NCBI GenBank assembly: GCA_022606425.2
Contig: JAHDVF020001220.1
Coordinates: 62,001 to 126,000, forward strand
Length of the DNA stretch: 64,000 nucleotides
Direction: 5' to 3'
From: Lepidostoma basale
Taxonomy: Eukaryota; Arthropoda; Insecta; Trichoptera; Lepidostomatidae
This document shows positions 45,240-56,635 of this stretch, piece after piece. The first letter of the stretch is position 1. Each line of letters begins with the position of its first letter. The notes under the pieces are model-generated. The model was given only the letters and a program-made list of their open reading frames with translations. It searched no databases and was not told where the DNA came from. The position numbers and the translations under genes are program-made.

Positions 45240-46200
45240 AATAATGCATTATAAATCTTGACAGCCTTTATAGATGAATTTCAACCAAATTTATGTATTC
45301 GCATTTTCACCTTTGCAAGGCTTTCATTTTTTCCTTTATCACCAAGGCCCTTTCAATTCCATTCAGGTACAATAGAACAGTCGTCCTGCGCCACGGAATA
45401 CGCGAAATATAAAATAAGCACGGCAAGGCGGAATAAGGCCTAAGACATGTGACGGTAACAGGTCCTTGGACGGCGCAGATCTCGTATGCAGAATCTTGTA
45501 TTTTCGTGATTGGAAAGTAAAATAAGAGCGCGGGCCGCCGTTAGTCGATGGCTCATTATGCCGTGTTATCTTCCACTATTTGCTACCGCATAATTTCGTA
45601 AATAACTTACCGATGGGAGATAATATAATAGTCTATTGTATATCAAAACACGGCTCATTATTCAAGTGATCAGTCAACGAGAACAACCGGAGAAGTGTTG
45701 GTGGAAAAATGAAACACGTACTTTGCATACGGAGTACACGCACGCTAGAAAACGCTTATTTACATATCCATACGTAGTTATCTAATTAAGCAGTTATGAA
45801 CGTCAATCTTTCTTCTCGGGTCTAACAGTCTCCGGGAAGATAATGGATGACGTGGTTAATCACTCTAACAATCTAAACAACAACTACAAACTAAAGATTG
45901 ATTCTGGTAAAAATACGGGCCGCAATGAGTTGATTAATGGCAGCCCTCCGCCTCGCCAGATGGACGGCCGCCGGGCGGGCTTATCTCTGCATTTCGGGAC
46001 CATAAAGTGTTTCCTTTGTATCGCAACAAATCTCTAGCAGGTACTCTTTTTTGCATACTAGATATGGTCCATACACACATACCTACCTACCCGCTCGCGA
46101 GCGAAGTAGATCGCCGTTCGAGTTCCATAAGTTCTCTTGCAATCGATGATGTGATAACAAAATACACAAATCCTTATTTAACACTTTTTTTAAATAAAAA
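45240..46200. promoter_or_regulatory. Long single-copy stretch, enhancer candidate
   Basis: About 950 bp without a recognised repeat, the longest such block of balanced composition between the two promoters. 45520-45560 (GAGCGCGGGCCGCCG) and 45920-45990 (GGACGGCCGCCGGGCGGG) are GC peaks, with GGTTAATCAC and GATTGATTC homeodomain-type words between them. Short frames (61-66 codons) lack domains. Confidence 0.35.
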
Positions 46201-46532
46201 TAATTAGGTGGTCAAGTCTCTTTATCGTTTATTTTGTTAAAAACAAATTAAACTTATGAAAGTAAACACATACGAACTTGTTATCTGAGAGTACGCTTGG
46301 CCCCTAATTTAAATGTCACATGTTCGATATGGGTTCAACATTCCTCATTCAAAGAATTTTCATATAGTGAATTACACATATCTTCTAATATATGATTAAA
46401 TTAATATAACTGCTCTTAGTATTTTTACGACACTTTATTACACTATTCACAGACATGTTTCGGTTATGACTCAGCTTTTTTTAACTTACAAAATTTTAAC
46501 TTGAAATAGTAGGTGCAGTTATATTTTTGTTT
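46201..46532. other. Noncoding with a foldback remnant
   Basis: 46420-46500 (CACAGACATGTTTCGGTTATG) carries the foldback core motif; otherwise AT-rich. Confidence 0.4.
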
Positions 46533-46800
46533 ATATTCGCCTTAACTTTGTGTTGTGGATTCATTGAACAATGTTTTTTTAAAACGTTAAAAAATCATTT
46601 TGATATCTGTCAAAACTGGCCACATTCACGAAAAATTTGTTAAAATATTTATAACACTGATGAAGGGCTTTTGTGTCCGAAATATGTTTGTTTTTTTTTA
46701 AATTTTAATTTGTAAGTAAAGTTCGTGTTGTATACTAAGTTAAAAAAAAACAGTTGTATTTATTCAAATATGAATCTACAACCCAAAGTGATGACGAATA
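46533..46800. repeat. Foldback element FB5, full copy
   Basis: Left arm ATATTCGCC...TTTGTGTTGTGGATTCA and right arm TGAATCTACAACCCAAAGTG...GACGAATA are imperfect inverted copies. The interior has GATGAAGGGCTTTTGTG and CCGAAATATGTTTG. Confidence 0.7.
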
Positions 46801-46934
46801 CACAAGAAATTCTTAGTTCAATACAATTATATAGTTTATAAAAATTAATAATTTTTACTTTTTATTATAAATTCATTACAGTGAAAATATCTAACAAATT
46901 TCTTCGTATTATTTGTTGCCGATACGTAGCAACG

Positions 46935-47095
46935 TTAAGCTAACTAATTAATTAACCATCATGTCGTTTCCCCGACCATACTTATGTCCTGACATACCTC
47001 TAAAGAATCCTCTAGATTCATACATAATAATATGCATGCTTATCGATTTTTCCGACTTCGAATGTGGCCGCTTTTTAGTATTTGATTAATTTTCT
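46935..47095 (-). mobile_element. LINE-T tail
   Basis: TAACTAATTAATTAACCATC, then CCTGACATACCTC, TCGATTTTTCCGACTTCG and GTGGCCGCTTTTTAGTATTT in the LINE-T order, with a small deletion. Confidence 0.72.
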
Positions 47096-47741
47096 AAATA
47101 CGTTTATTGTATTTAATCCTCTTTTGTTAAAACATTCTTACACAATGCGGATTCTACAATATCTGAAATGGTTTCACTCGCCCATTTGTAAACATATATT
47201 CGTTACCTTTTCAATTTTGGGTGCAGTTACCCCTTAAGGTACATAAAACGAAGGGTATATATTTCACCCTTTTGTTTTTCCTCCGGAAACACATATGTAT
47301 GTAAAAAAATCTTTTGTTGTGACCTCGATCCCAAACTTTAGATAACCCACGGCTGTAAATATGTGGGCCTATTTGCATACCAATTAATATATAGATAATA
47401 ATTTGTAGTAATGGGAAACGCGTTTTTCTCTATCTAAATATATGCAGACTATGCAGATAAATAAATTATAACAGAACAATCAAAGATATATTTAGTATGT
47501 AAAGTAGGTCTGAAGTATGCACATGTTGCTGTAATTACCTTATTGTTAACATAGCTGTGTGATGTTAATAATGTGTAAATATTTTATCGCCTCGCACGCA
47601 GTGGCGGCCGGTGCGAATTCTTTTTTTTTTTCACAGAAAACATTTTTCCACAAATACATTTTTATATAAAACATTTTATATAATCCATTGTTTTTTAGGG
47701 AGCAAAATGATATTTGAATTTTGTTTTAATACATAATAATA
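47096..47741. other. Noncoding, AT-rich
   Basis: Nothing recognised; 47590-47620 (CGCACGCAGTGGCGGCC) is a small GC spot. Confidence 0.35.
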
Positions 47742-48115
47742 ATAATATGCTAACATTCAAAGCGCCGTTTTTGTGTTGTAATCACCCCAAGGGCACATTA
47801 ATACGTGTTTTAATTATAAAAATCTAAATACGAACGCTGCGTCTGATATTTGCGATCGGTTAAAAAATATAAAGAACAAAATATACAAGTTTATAAATTG
47901 GGTATGAGATATAAAAAATGTGGGTTTTCAGCTTAGATCCTAAAATCTGTCGGATCATTTATGCATCTAAAGTATGAAGGAAGATCGTTCCAAGCTGATG
48001 GGCTTGCTACAGCAGAGGCTCGATCCCTGAAATTTTCACTAGGGTTCGGCTAAACTAATCTTCCTATTTTAGAGGAGTTCGCCGTTTACTATTTTATTTG
48101 GAACACTATTTTGTA
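47742..48115 (-). mobile_element. CR1-like LINE 3' part
   Basis: AATAATATGCTAAC, AGCGCCGTTTTTGTGTTG, then the reversed ORF end (GGAAGATCGTTCCAAGCTGA, counterpart of AWNNLPS). Colinear in reverse with 19955-20465. Confidence 0.75.
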
Positions 48116-48689
48116 ACACGCGATGGTGACAACATTGTTTGGCGAAATAAATGTCACGACAATTTCATAAAAATTAAATAAATGGATCGTGATATTATAA
48201 CATTGCTTCAAATTAAGCAGTTAACAGAACATTATATAAAATAAATATTATTTTTTATTCACATAGGTAATATTACTTGAATCACTTTGTCACCGGCTTG
48301 ATCAATTTGGACGGTTGGCAGAACGTTTAAGGTACAAGTTTACGCCTTGTTGATTAGGGTGCATAGCTAAATGGAATGTACGTGGTCCCAGAGATGGGAC
48401 ACAACACCGCATTACTCGATCACTGAATTAACTTGATATTTTAAAGGATTGAGAGAATCGCCAAAAAATACATAACTTGGTTCCGTTGGTTTATATCATG
48501 GTAGGTCGGTCGAAAATCAGAATAAAATTTTGTGTATTTTCGAGACATCAACTTTGGAATATTTAAAAGTTTGACCGCATAATTTGAAGCTATAATGCGT
48601 ATAACCCAGTGTTTGAGCTGCCCATTTACCTACTACTATAAATAAGATGATTATACAATAAAATGATACGTTTTTTGAACGAAGTAGTT
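48116..48689. other. Noncoding, single-copy
   Basis: 48280-48420 has balanced composition (TTTGTCACCGGCTTGATCAA); no frame or repeat recognised. Confidence 0.35.
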
Positions 48690-48860
48690 AATTCTTTCTG
48701 GAGAACGATATAATTAGTTTATATTTATCTTCTAATCCTCGAAACTTGTCGGAAAAAAATATTAAAAAGCAGAAAAAACAGTGTTTTATTTCATACAAAA
48801 TCATTGACACAAAAACAGTGTTGTAATCGACATACCACAGTGTCATTGCTTAATTTGATT
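48690..48860. repeat. FB3 right half
   Basis: GGAGAACGATATAATTAGTTT, TCGAAACTTGTCGG, AACAGTGTTTTATTTCATAC and CCACAGTGTCATTGCTTAA follow the FB3 order. Confidence 0.6.
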
Positions 48861-49123
48861 AAAATATATTATTTGGTTTTTGATATAAAAATATACCTTA
48901 TTTTACTGTATTTATGTTTACTTACACACGGTGAAGAGCCGTCCCTGGCGGTGTGTGTCTGCGAGCCTTTGTTGTACCCGCACGTAAACCATAATATGAT
49001 AGATCGGCGGTCTTGCATCGGAAACTCACAACAGATGAAAGTTCACCCTATTGCACTTCATTGGACTTTGAACTAAAAGCGAAAATTTATCGACATATAA
49101 AATATTTCATTCGCTGTATTAAG
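48861..49123. other. Noncoding, single-copy
   Basis: 48930-49030 is a small balanced block (GGTGAAGAGCCGTCCCTGG); the 90-codon frame here has no domain. Confidence 0.35.
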
Positions 49124-49380
49124 CTGACCTTCGTGGCAGAATGGCAAAAGCTGCAACTGCCACATCGAAGGTTCTGTGTTCGATTCCTGGCGATGGTAGT
49201 GCGTTTGTCACACTGTCGTTGGTCTGGTGAAATATCGATAGATTAGCTACCTATCACTTGTCATGAGAATCAATACCTAAACAGTTATATACAGTAGGTA
49301 ATTGGGTAAGAAACTACCACATTATAATATAGGCCCTAGTGGGATCCCAAGAACCAGCAAAAATGTTAGAATTTCCTGCA
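49124..49380 (+). mobile_element. tRNA-derived SINE, complete
   Basis: Head CTGACCTTCGTGGCAGAATG and B-box GTTCGATTCC, then body GTTGGTCTGGTGAA, GATAGATTAGCTACCTATCA, and end CCTAGTGGGATCCCAAGAAC. The end matches the reversed start of the 41058 copy. Confidence 0.8.
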
Positions 49381-49659
49381 AATCAATCCCTTGGATTGAA
49401 ACTAGTGAACGAGAACTAAGAAAAAGAATTTAGTGAACATAATTGAAGGCTGGTTATTACAAAGGTGCCAAGTGGTTTAAACATAAAGCAAAATAAGCAA
49501 AAACTGTATTTTATTTAATATGTCATGTACCACGGGTGGCATATTTAGGGTGTCGTTTGAACTACACTATATTATTCAATCATTGCGCACTTTTGTACAG
49601 ATATTGATATTTATTTTTAAGACCAGTATCATTTTTAATTAGCTGTTGCTAGAGTAGTA
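49381..49659. other. Noncoding, nothing recognised
   Basis: AT-rich. Confidence 0.35.
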
Positions 49660-49850
49660 CTGTTACTAACTTACTATCCAACCATCATGCCGTTTCATGT
49701 TCAAGAGGTATACAAAAAGGATGGACTGCCACACGATATTTCCTGGCATACTTCGTTCGCTTCCCAGACATTAATATATCCGTGTCCTCTTTTTAATATT
49801 TGATTGATTTGATCGTGGCACGTTTTCCTCGTTTGCCATACCTTAAAAAT
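49660..49850 (-). mobile_element. LINE-T tail, degenerate
   Basis: CCAACCATCATGCCG, GGATGGACTGCCACACG, then TTTGATTGATTTGATCGTGG, CACGTTTTCCTCG, with a deletion removing the VEEAREV part. Confidence 0.7.
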
Positions 49851-50209
49851 TCTCCTGATGTGTAAAATAAATGTAATAAATGAACTTACTGTAATAAAAA
49901 TATTAAATTTGCATATTTTATAATGAAAACTTAAATTTAGTCATAGTTAACAATTCATAATTGATTAATATTCTTCTTCATGGTTTTGGCCTTTCTTCCG
50001 GTTATTCTCTGCGTCCAGTTCCTTCTGAAAAATAGAACATCAAAGGAAATATATATACTCGTAGATCTACGTGAATAGAAAGTGACAGTTTTTCATTCTC
50101 TTTGTCCCTCTTATCGTAAGGATATGCAAGATTCAGTATAATTAGGTATGCATGTTTGCATATGATGTACACTTGATGGAAAATTTCCATTGCTGCTCTT
50201 ACGGCCCTT
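49851..50209. other. Noncoding; contains the block shared with 2085-2150
   Basis: 50068-50140 repeats ACGTGAATAGAAA and CTCTTATCGTAAGG. Confidence 0.4.
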
Positions 50210-50680
50210 AATTTAGAAGATTATACACCCTTCATCATCGGAAGAACGATATAAACGGTTTTTATCGTTCTCTCGACGATGAAGGTGTATCTCAATGATA
50301 AACATGTGACGAGCTTCGTGGAAGACATCTTTGACAGCCACACTGAAGGTCCCGGGATCGATTCCTGGCGATGGCAGTGTGATTGTCATATTGTCTGTGG
50401 TCTGGTGAAGAATTCACGTGATAATAGAATAGCGATACATTAACTACCTATCACATATAATAGGAATCGATGTGATAGCTACACCCTTCACATCCATTTA
50501 GCTCACACTGTAATGTTATAAAAAGTGATTCAACAAAAATAATGTTAATAATAATAACCTTCAAAACATGTCGATAAAAATGTTCTCAAAAGTGGAAAAA
50601 ACGGTGTATAAATTCATTGAAAAAAATCGTCATTATGGAATTCTATAGTGTTAACGCCGTAAGTTTAGCAAAATTTATTT
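50210..50680. repeat. Foldback element FB3 interrupted by a tRNA-SINE
   Basis: Left part (CCTTCATCATCGGAAGAACG, its inverse TCGACGATGAAGGTGTAT) and right part (CTTCAAAACATGTCGATAAAA, GTGGAAAAAACGGTG, TTCTATAGTGTTAACGCC) are FB3. The block between belongs to the SINE. Confidence 0.7.
50308..50510 (+). mobile_element. tRNA-derived SINE nested in FB3
   Basis: GACGAGCTTCGTGG, GGTCCCGGGATCGATTCC, CAGTGTGATTGTCATATTGT and CTACCTATCACATATAATAGG. The right boundary is uncertain because the end is diverged. Confidence 0.7.
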
Positions 50681-50789
50681 CACGTTTGAGAAAGGTATTT
50701 CCTAATTTTATGTAATGGGCCGACATCAGATTGAAAATAATGAATATCATTTATTCACATAATATCGAAGTATAATTTTTAACTCGAGT

Positions 50790-51240
50790 GTGAGAAAATC
50801 GTAAAAGTAATATAAATAATAAAAGTTGACGACGGTGGTCGCTCGTCGGCCGCGATCTTGCATGCGATACACGTGAAACGGCTGTTAATTGTATAAATTT
50901 TGATACTTGATGCTTAATTAATACGTTATTTATTGGGTGGTCTTCGGCTCAAGACGAAAATAATGATTTCTGTAGTCCTAACGCGGCGTTGAAAATTTGC
51001 GGATTGCCAATAAATCAGACTGAATTTGACTGATATAAACGATACGTCGCGGCATTTTACACACTCGCCCCGTCCGGCTTGTTCATTTTTTTTTTAAATT
51101 CATCGTTTTGTATTTAAAAATTAGTCTGTCTTGAATCATCTGCGTGGATACACGTACGCCTTAGATCCGGGATGTGCATGGGATGTTGATCACATCATCG
51201 TTGATTAAAAAACGTAATTACTCAAATTATCTGTCAAATA
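50790..51240. promoter_or_regulatory. Single-copy island, enhancer candidate
   Basis: No repeat match inside the window; GC-richer patches at 50830-50880 (GGTCGCTCGTCGGCCGCG) and 51040-51080, with CTTAATTAATACG and GCCAATAAATCAGAC words between them. Confidence 0.33.
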
Positions 51241-51284
51241 ACCGCGATACTTCATTTTTTTATCTGGTGAAAATCGGGAACAAG

Positions 51285-51515
51285 TGAATGAATTTGTTTA
51301 TTTAGGAAGTAAGTTTACAAAGGGTGGAAAGGTGTAGAAGGATAATAAAATAATGTTTGGGGCAGGCAACAAAGTAAATGGTGAACTCAAACTTACCTGT
51401 ATATGTAGTATATATAGAAGTGAAGCATGGAACGTGAAAGAAGCGAGAGAAGTATGTCAGTACAGAACAGTGTGGCGGTCCATTCGTTCGGCCTACTCGA
51501 TGTGATGGTTAGTTC
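51285..51515 (+). mobile_element. LINE-T copy with internal deletion
   Basis: NEFVYLGSKFTKGG (RT thumb landmark), then SIYRSEAWN, then directly EAREVCQYRTVWRSIRSAYS: three blocks normally several hundred bp apart are joined. Confidence 0.78.
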
Positions 51516-51599
51516 CATGATTCACTTTCATACATAGGGGTCGAATGTAACATGTTGAACCTGTAAAAAAAGTATGTTTCAAAAGTTGATAGTATTAAA

Positions 51600-51660
51600 A
51601 ATAAATAAGCTATTCACGAAAACGGCGCTTTACAAGCCTAATTATTACTATTTCATTATT
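51600..51660 (+). mobile_element. CR1-like LINE 3' tail
   Basis: AAGCTATTCACGAAAACGGCG then GCCTAATTATTACT, the CR1 tail as at 61085. Confidence 0.7.
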
Positions 51661-51699
51661 ATTACGATCGGTAGAAACAAATGCAAATAACATAACAAT

Positions 51700-51900
51700 T
51701 CCAGTCAGAGCCAATTAAGAAGTTTCTATGATCGTGCTTTCAGCGTTGCGGGTCCGTTGGCGTGGAATAGCCTCTATATTAGTATTAAGTATGAGGATAG
51801 TGACGTTAAATTTAAGAAACTTCTAAACACTGCACTGTTCGGTCAGTCATTTCCTAGTGCGCCCTTGGAGTAATTGTTTTTGCAAAACGGCAGACTAAAA
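51700..51900 (+). mobile_element. CR1-like LINE ORF end
   Basis: SQLRSFYDRAFSVAGPLAWN then SLYISIKYEDSDVKFKKLLN and TALFGQSFPSAPLE. The DRAFSVAGPLAWN string is the CR1 C-terminal signature. Relative at 58090. Confidence 0.82.
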
Positions 51901-51910
51901 ATATAAGTCA

Positions 51911-52035
51911 TCAAAATAATAATAATAACACTATTATTATTTTTATTATTATTATAATTATAATAATAATAATAGTTATTATTATTATTATTATTATTAC
52001 TATTATTCTTATTATAATTATTATTATTATTACAA
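51911..52035. repeat. AAT/ATT microsatellite
   Basis: Imperfect (AAT)n then (ATT)n, the expansion of the CR1 tail. Frames across it (poly-N, poly-I) are artefacts. Confidence 0.9.
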
Positions 52036-52479
52036 GACATGAAAAAGAAATATACCGTTTTTTCATATGTTTAAATATATATTTTTGAATGGGTTTGACA
52101 AACAGTAAGCTAAGAGAAATACTAGTAAAATAGAACAATATAAAGGACTTGCAAGAAGTAAAAACGTGTTTTGGTTGCTGGGACATTAATGAGTAGATCT
52201 TGGTGGGCTCGATATTGTATGCAGCTTGGCAATGTTTCAAAATTCCCAATACCGTTTTTCGTGTTACGTCTCTATTGGACACGTCCCAGTTGCAAACCGC
52301 TGAGGAACGGGAAATTCCTCCTGTCCCCAGGGCCGACTGAGGCCGGAAAATCTAGAAAACAAGTAATAGATTACATACAAATCCGCTTGACTGCGTGAGA
52401 TGCGTTTTACGTCAAAATATATCTAAGCTAAAATTATTACAATATTTATTGAAATGACTTTAAAAAATAAAATATATAT
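52036..52479. other. Noncoding; balanced block 52150-52400
   Basis: No repeat or exon recognised; CCAGGGCCGACTGAGGCCGG is a small GC spot. Confidence 0.35.
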
Positions 52480-52895
52480 TTAACTAACTAACTAACTAAC
52501 CATCACGCCGTTTCCCCGAAAGGGTAGACAGAAAGAATGAACTGCAACACTTTAATCGATGCTGCACTCCATTCTTCTCTTTTCGCCAACGCGAGAGACG
52601 CGGTGTGATGGGTTGCGAACCTCATCGCCACCAATAGGCATCTCCCGCGCACACTTCAATCATTCAACGTCTACATAATAAATCTAAAACAAATTATACA
52701 AAATACAATGATATAAAATAAAATAACACATAAAAATAATTTAACACATAATGTTCTTTTAGATGGTGCACTTGTCGTCAGCTGGACGATCCGGACATTT
52801 GTGTTTATTTAATTTTTTATTCCACTGTTTTCATTTTAATTAGGCACTTAAAACAATCCAACACCAGCAAAAACTTGAAAATTTGAAAATTTGAA
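52480..52895 (-). mobile_element. Non-autonomous element NA-T, copy 3
   Basis: Four CTAA units, CCATCACGCC, then GTGTGATGGGTTGCGAACC and GGCATCTCCCGCGCACACTT, colinear with 12219-12620 through ACTTAAAACAATCCAACACC. AT-rich flanks suggest a target-site duplication, but low complexity prevents exact calling. Confidence 0.78.
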
Positions 52896-53160
52896 AATAT
52901 ATATATATATATTTAATATTAAGGAATATGTTATGTTATCTGGAAGGTTTAACTTTAGTTTAGAAATATAATACATGATTTGTTTCTAGCTTAATAAAAT
53001 AAAGGAATTTTAATCGTATTGTTTAAATTGTATGAGCAATCAATCGATAAGCTGTTGTGTGTTCTTGGTAAAGTCATTTAAAGCGAAATAACTATTTTTA
53101 AAACTGTTCATTATTTTGGTAGAAAAACTATAATACTTCAACATTATTAACTGATTAATT

Positions 53161-53296
53161 ACAGAACGCTGTTTATGGTATCACATTTTTTTTTCGCAAC
53201 AGCTGTTTCGTCAACCAATTTCGACTTCATTACGTGATGATGTCAGCATAGGTAGACGAAAACGAAAAAATTGGGATACCATAAACAGCGTTCTAT
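53161..53296. repeat. Foldback element FB6
   Basis: ACAGAACGCTGTTTATGGTATC (53161-53182) is inverted at 53275-53296 with one mismatch. The interior carries CAGCTGTTTCGTC and GTGATGATGTCAGCAT. Confidence 0.78.
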
Positions 53297-53299
53297 AAT

Positions 53300-53559
53300 T
53301 TAAAATTAAATACCAAACGGCGAATTTAATAAAAAAATAATATTAAAAAAAAAAATTACTAGTTTCAAAACTCAAAAGAAAAGAGAAAAAAGAAACATAA
53401 GTATGGTATATATGTACATAATACACACTTCATCATTAAACATGATGGGAAAAAGATACACGTAATAAGAAATAATAGAATAATGCCTCGTATACCATGG
53501 ATAGATTTGAGAGCACATTTAAGTGTAGATTGGAATTTCAGTATCGTCTATTTAATTAG
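53300..53559. other. Noncoding, AT-rich
   Basis: Nothing recognised. Confidence 0.35.
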
Positions 53560-53940
53560 TAAGTTTTCTTAGATTTCAGTCGAAATTGAATCATCCGGTA
53601 CGGCGCTGCTTGTCGCAGGTAGCGGGAGCGCAGAAGTGTAAGGCGGCCTATAATAATAAGTTTCACGCTCCACAGTTCGGGACGGCTAGATCTCCCGCCG
53701 CCTAGGCCGACACGAGTCCCCGAGAAATATAAGTGTGTTTCCATGTCCACCCACCTGAGTGCCGTGTACCGACGTGTCCGGCTGCCTTCCTGGTACCTAC
53801 TCTCCAAACAAATCGCCGGTTCCGGGAGGCGGTTCACGTCATATGGCGACAATTGCATTTTCAATTCGTTGAAACTTTCTTTCCGCCAACCGCAAGGAAC
53901 TTTGGTCCTGAGATATAATTCATTATATTAGGAAACTATA
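53560..53940. promoter_or_regulatory. GC-richer single-copy island, enhancer candidate
   Basis: One of the longest GC-richer blocks away from the promoters (GGCGGCCTATAATAATAAG, CCGCCGCCTAGGCCGACAC, CCACCCACCTGAGTGCC with a CACCTG E-box). Overlapping frames of 61-102 codons run on both strands and none shows a domain, so noncoding is preferred, though a missed exon cannot be excluded. Confidence 0.33.
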
Positions 53941-54289
53941 TAAAGAGTTACAAATATTACGTTTACATGCGTAATTTAAACACACCGAGAAAGACAAAAC
54001 ATTTATGAATACATATTTTAATGAGATGAGAAAGGTTTCTTGGAGTTTCTTTATTATATCTAGAAATACACCGGGTCTTGATGTTTCCGAGTGACGTGAA
54101 CGTTTGCCAGTATTCCTGAGCTTTTGTACTTTAGTTTCAATATTTAAATGATTTGAAATTCAACAACTTTTAGAAAGATTCAATCACTGACAGACTATAG
54201 TTTGAAATCCTACTTCGTTAACCGGTATAATTCAGTTGACTCGGGGTATTTTTTCTTTGTGACGCTTAGTACAAAAACTTGAATTAATT

Positions 54290-54400
54290 AAACAGTTTTT
54301 TTAGCTGTTTCCACGTCTTTAATTTATTATGACAGCGACCGGTTTCACCAAGCTCGATCGAATCGACAGACTGGTTGAAAATCAACTTCGTGTCAAAGTG
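54290..54400. repeat. FB4 half copy
   Basis: TTATGACAGCGACCGGTTTC, ACCAAGCTCGATCGAATCGA, CAGACTGGTTG match FB4. Confidence 0.55.
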
Positions 54401-54974
54401 ATACTAGATAAAAAGCTGGGGACGAATATTAATGCGAAGCAGTTCACTTCACACGCGAGAAACTTTATAGAGAAAAAACAAATTGTTAATGAAAAATTCC
54501 ATTTATATAATACGTAATTTTATTTCATGTAGAAATTGAAACGCCTTCGAGGATTCCGTTAAGTACCTGTAATTTCGTCAAGGGATCTAGATGTTACCGG
54601 TTCAGGAAGTGGTATCTACAGATAGGGACCTTTATTATAGTTGTACTGAATATTTTAGGATAGTCAATACAACTTTTGTTTATAAAATATAGTTGATCGG
54701 GTGATCACAGCATCAAATGTTTATAGAATTGGATCTAATTCTTTTATGCATTATATACATATTGTTCCTAAATAAACAATTTTGTAAATGTACGTTGTGT
54801 AAAGTATATTACAATGGAATTCCACGGTGTTAATGGCTTAGTTTTCAATAAATTTTGTAAATCAGTGAAATCAAATCATAACAATTTAGAGATATTGTTA
54901 GGCGTATTGAAAAATAATAATGATCGACAATATCTGTAGCGCCGGTTTTGTGTAAACCATTGAAATAAAATAAA
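54401..54974. other. Noncoding, nothing firm
   Basis: 54805-54840 (GGAATTCCACGGTGTTAATG) is an FB3 end remnant; the rest is unassigned. Confidence 0.35.
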
Positions 54975-55165
54975 ACTATAGTTAGAAAGTTTCAATCCTG
55001 GGATTGGTTTAGTGGTAGACAAACTCCCTTCTTTAGTGGAACTCCTGACATCACTACTCTCATCTGATGTTGCGTTTGGCCTACAGTCAGCAGCTTTGTT
55101 TTGTATTTATTCATCTTCATGTTGTAGTTATTTTGAAGAATACTTTGCAAATTTTTTAAGGCCTC
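54975..55165 (-). mobile_element. LINE-R copy with internal deletion
   Basis: GTTAGAAAGTTTCAATCC and GGGATTGGTTTA are the 3' end of LINE-R as at 6490. After them the sequence jumps to the upstream block (TAGACAAACTCCC, GGCCTACAGTC, TCTTCATGTTGTAGTTA) found at 31770-31870. Confidence 0.78.
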
Positions 55166-55454
55166 TTAAAACTATATATAACTCATTATGGAAAAAGTGT
55201 ATCATATTTGAAACGAGAGACCTAATGATGAGAAAAATAAACTAATTGCCAGTTTTAAAAAAAAATAATCTAAAAATGATTATTGTAATGATTTATTTTA
55301 TTATTGTTTTATTTTGTATTTTTATCCTCTTCTTCCTGAGCGATATAAAAATTATGGAAGATGCATTTAATATTATATTTTTGTATGGCCCACAAGTTAT
55401 AAGATTATATTATTTATATATGGGATATATAAATATTATAATACTAAAAAATAA

Positions 55455-55725
55455 GTAGCCAGCGCTAAAATGGAGTTGGGGAGGCCATGTCGCTCACAGC
55501 TCTGAAAATAGAGGGACAAAACGCCTCCATTGCTGGTGTCCTAGAACTGCAACCCGAAAACCAGGAAGTCCTCAACTTCGATGGTGGGACACGACATTAA
55601 AGAAACCACTGATACGACGTGGATGCGTGTTGCCCAGGATAGATAGACATGGAAGCAGATGGAGGAGGCCTACGTCCAGGAGTGGACGGATATGAGCTGA
55701 TGATGATGATGATGATGATTTATAT
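55455..55725 (+). mobile_element. RTE-like LINE C-terminal fragment
   Basis: LKWSWGGHVAHSSENRGTKR, HCWCPRTATRKPGSPQLRWW, then a GATGATGATGATGATGATG tract. Same family as 3395-3945. Confidence 0.75.
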
Positions 55726-56559
55726 TCTCAAGTATGCTAGTTTTCGAAACAGATCGCCAACAGGGCACGCTAGTAAATAAAAAAATACCAAATTATTTGC
55801 AACACGTTCAATTCCTAAAACACTACATAATTAAAATCAGGAGAAACAGTTAATAATCAAATTATGCATCGATGCTTACGATGTTCCGGGTATAAAACGA
55901 AGGCATATAAATGATTAAACTAATCCAAATTACATTTGGTACAGTCATGGGTACAATTACGAGCGATCATATGAATATATACTATATAAACATATTTTCA
56001 AACCATTTTTTTTTTATTCTTTATGAGAGTTTAATTTCAATGTTAATGGAAAAAAAGAATCCGCGAATTGTAAATTTTCCATGTATTTTCCAGTAATTTA
56101 CCAGTATATGTACATATTTTCGAACTAGATTGTTTAATTCTGTATGAGAGTTTAATTTCAATTTTAATGGAATTTTGATTTTTTCGCAAATCGTAAATTT
56201 TTCCGTGCATAATTGTTGACACTTGAAAAAGAACCAATGCTATTCATAAGATAGAATCCATGATTCTCTCATTAGATGACAAGTTCTGTACCCTCGCCAC
56301 CGTCTTCATACATATAGAATATTTAATATCGACCATCTTAATATTTTTTTATTTATAAATTCTTTTCTTATAGGATCCATCGTCTAGAAACATTGTTTCA
56401 GTTAGAACGCATTTTTCTTAGTGTTTCGCGTTTTCGTAATCTATTCACATTGTTTTCGTATCTCATCGCATTTTGTAAAATCCATTTTAGCGATCATTTT
56501 GATACAATTATAGGTACGAATTTCTTATAGTTTAAAACATTGTTTTTTTTTCACTTTGG
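55726..56559. other. Noncoding, AT-rich
   Basis: 56030-56170 holds a local direct repeat (GAGAGTTTAATTTCAATTT twice). No element recognised. Confidence 0.4.
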
Positions 56560-56635
56560 TGCAAAAAACAGTATTTTAATTCATAAAAAAGTCGTCATTA
56601 CGGAATTCCACAGCGTTAACGCATTAAGATTATAA
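56560..56635. repeat. FB3 right end
   Basis: AACAGTATTTTAATTCATAA, AAAGTCGTCATTACGGAATTC and CACAGCGTTAACGC match the FB3 right side. Confidence 0.6.

Noticed and set aside
51843..52282. Poly-asparagine and poly-isoleucine frames
   Set aside because: Produced by the AAT/ATT microsatellite.
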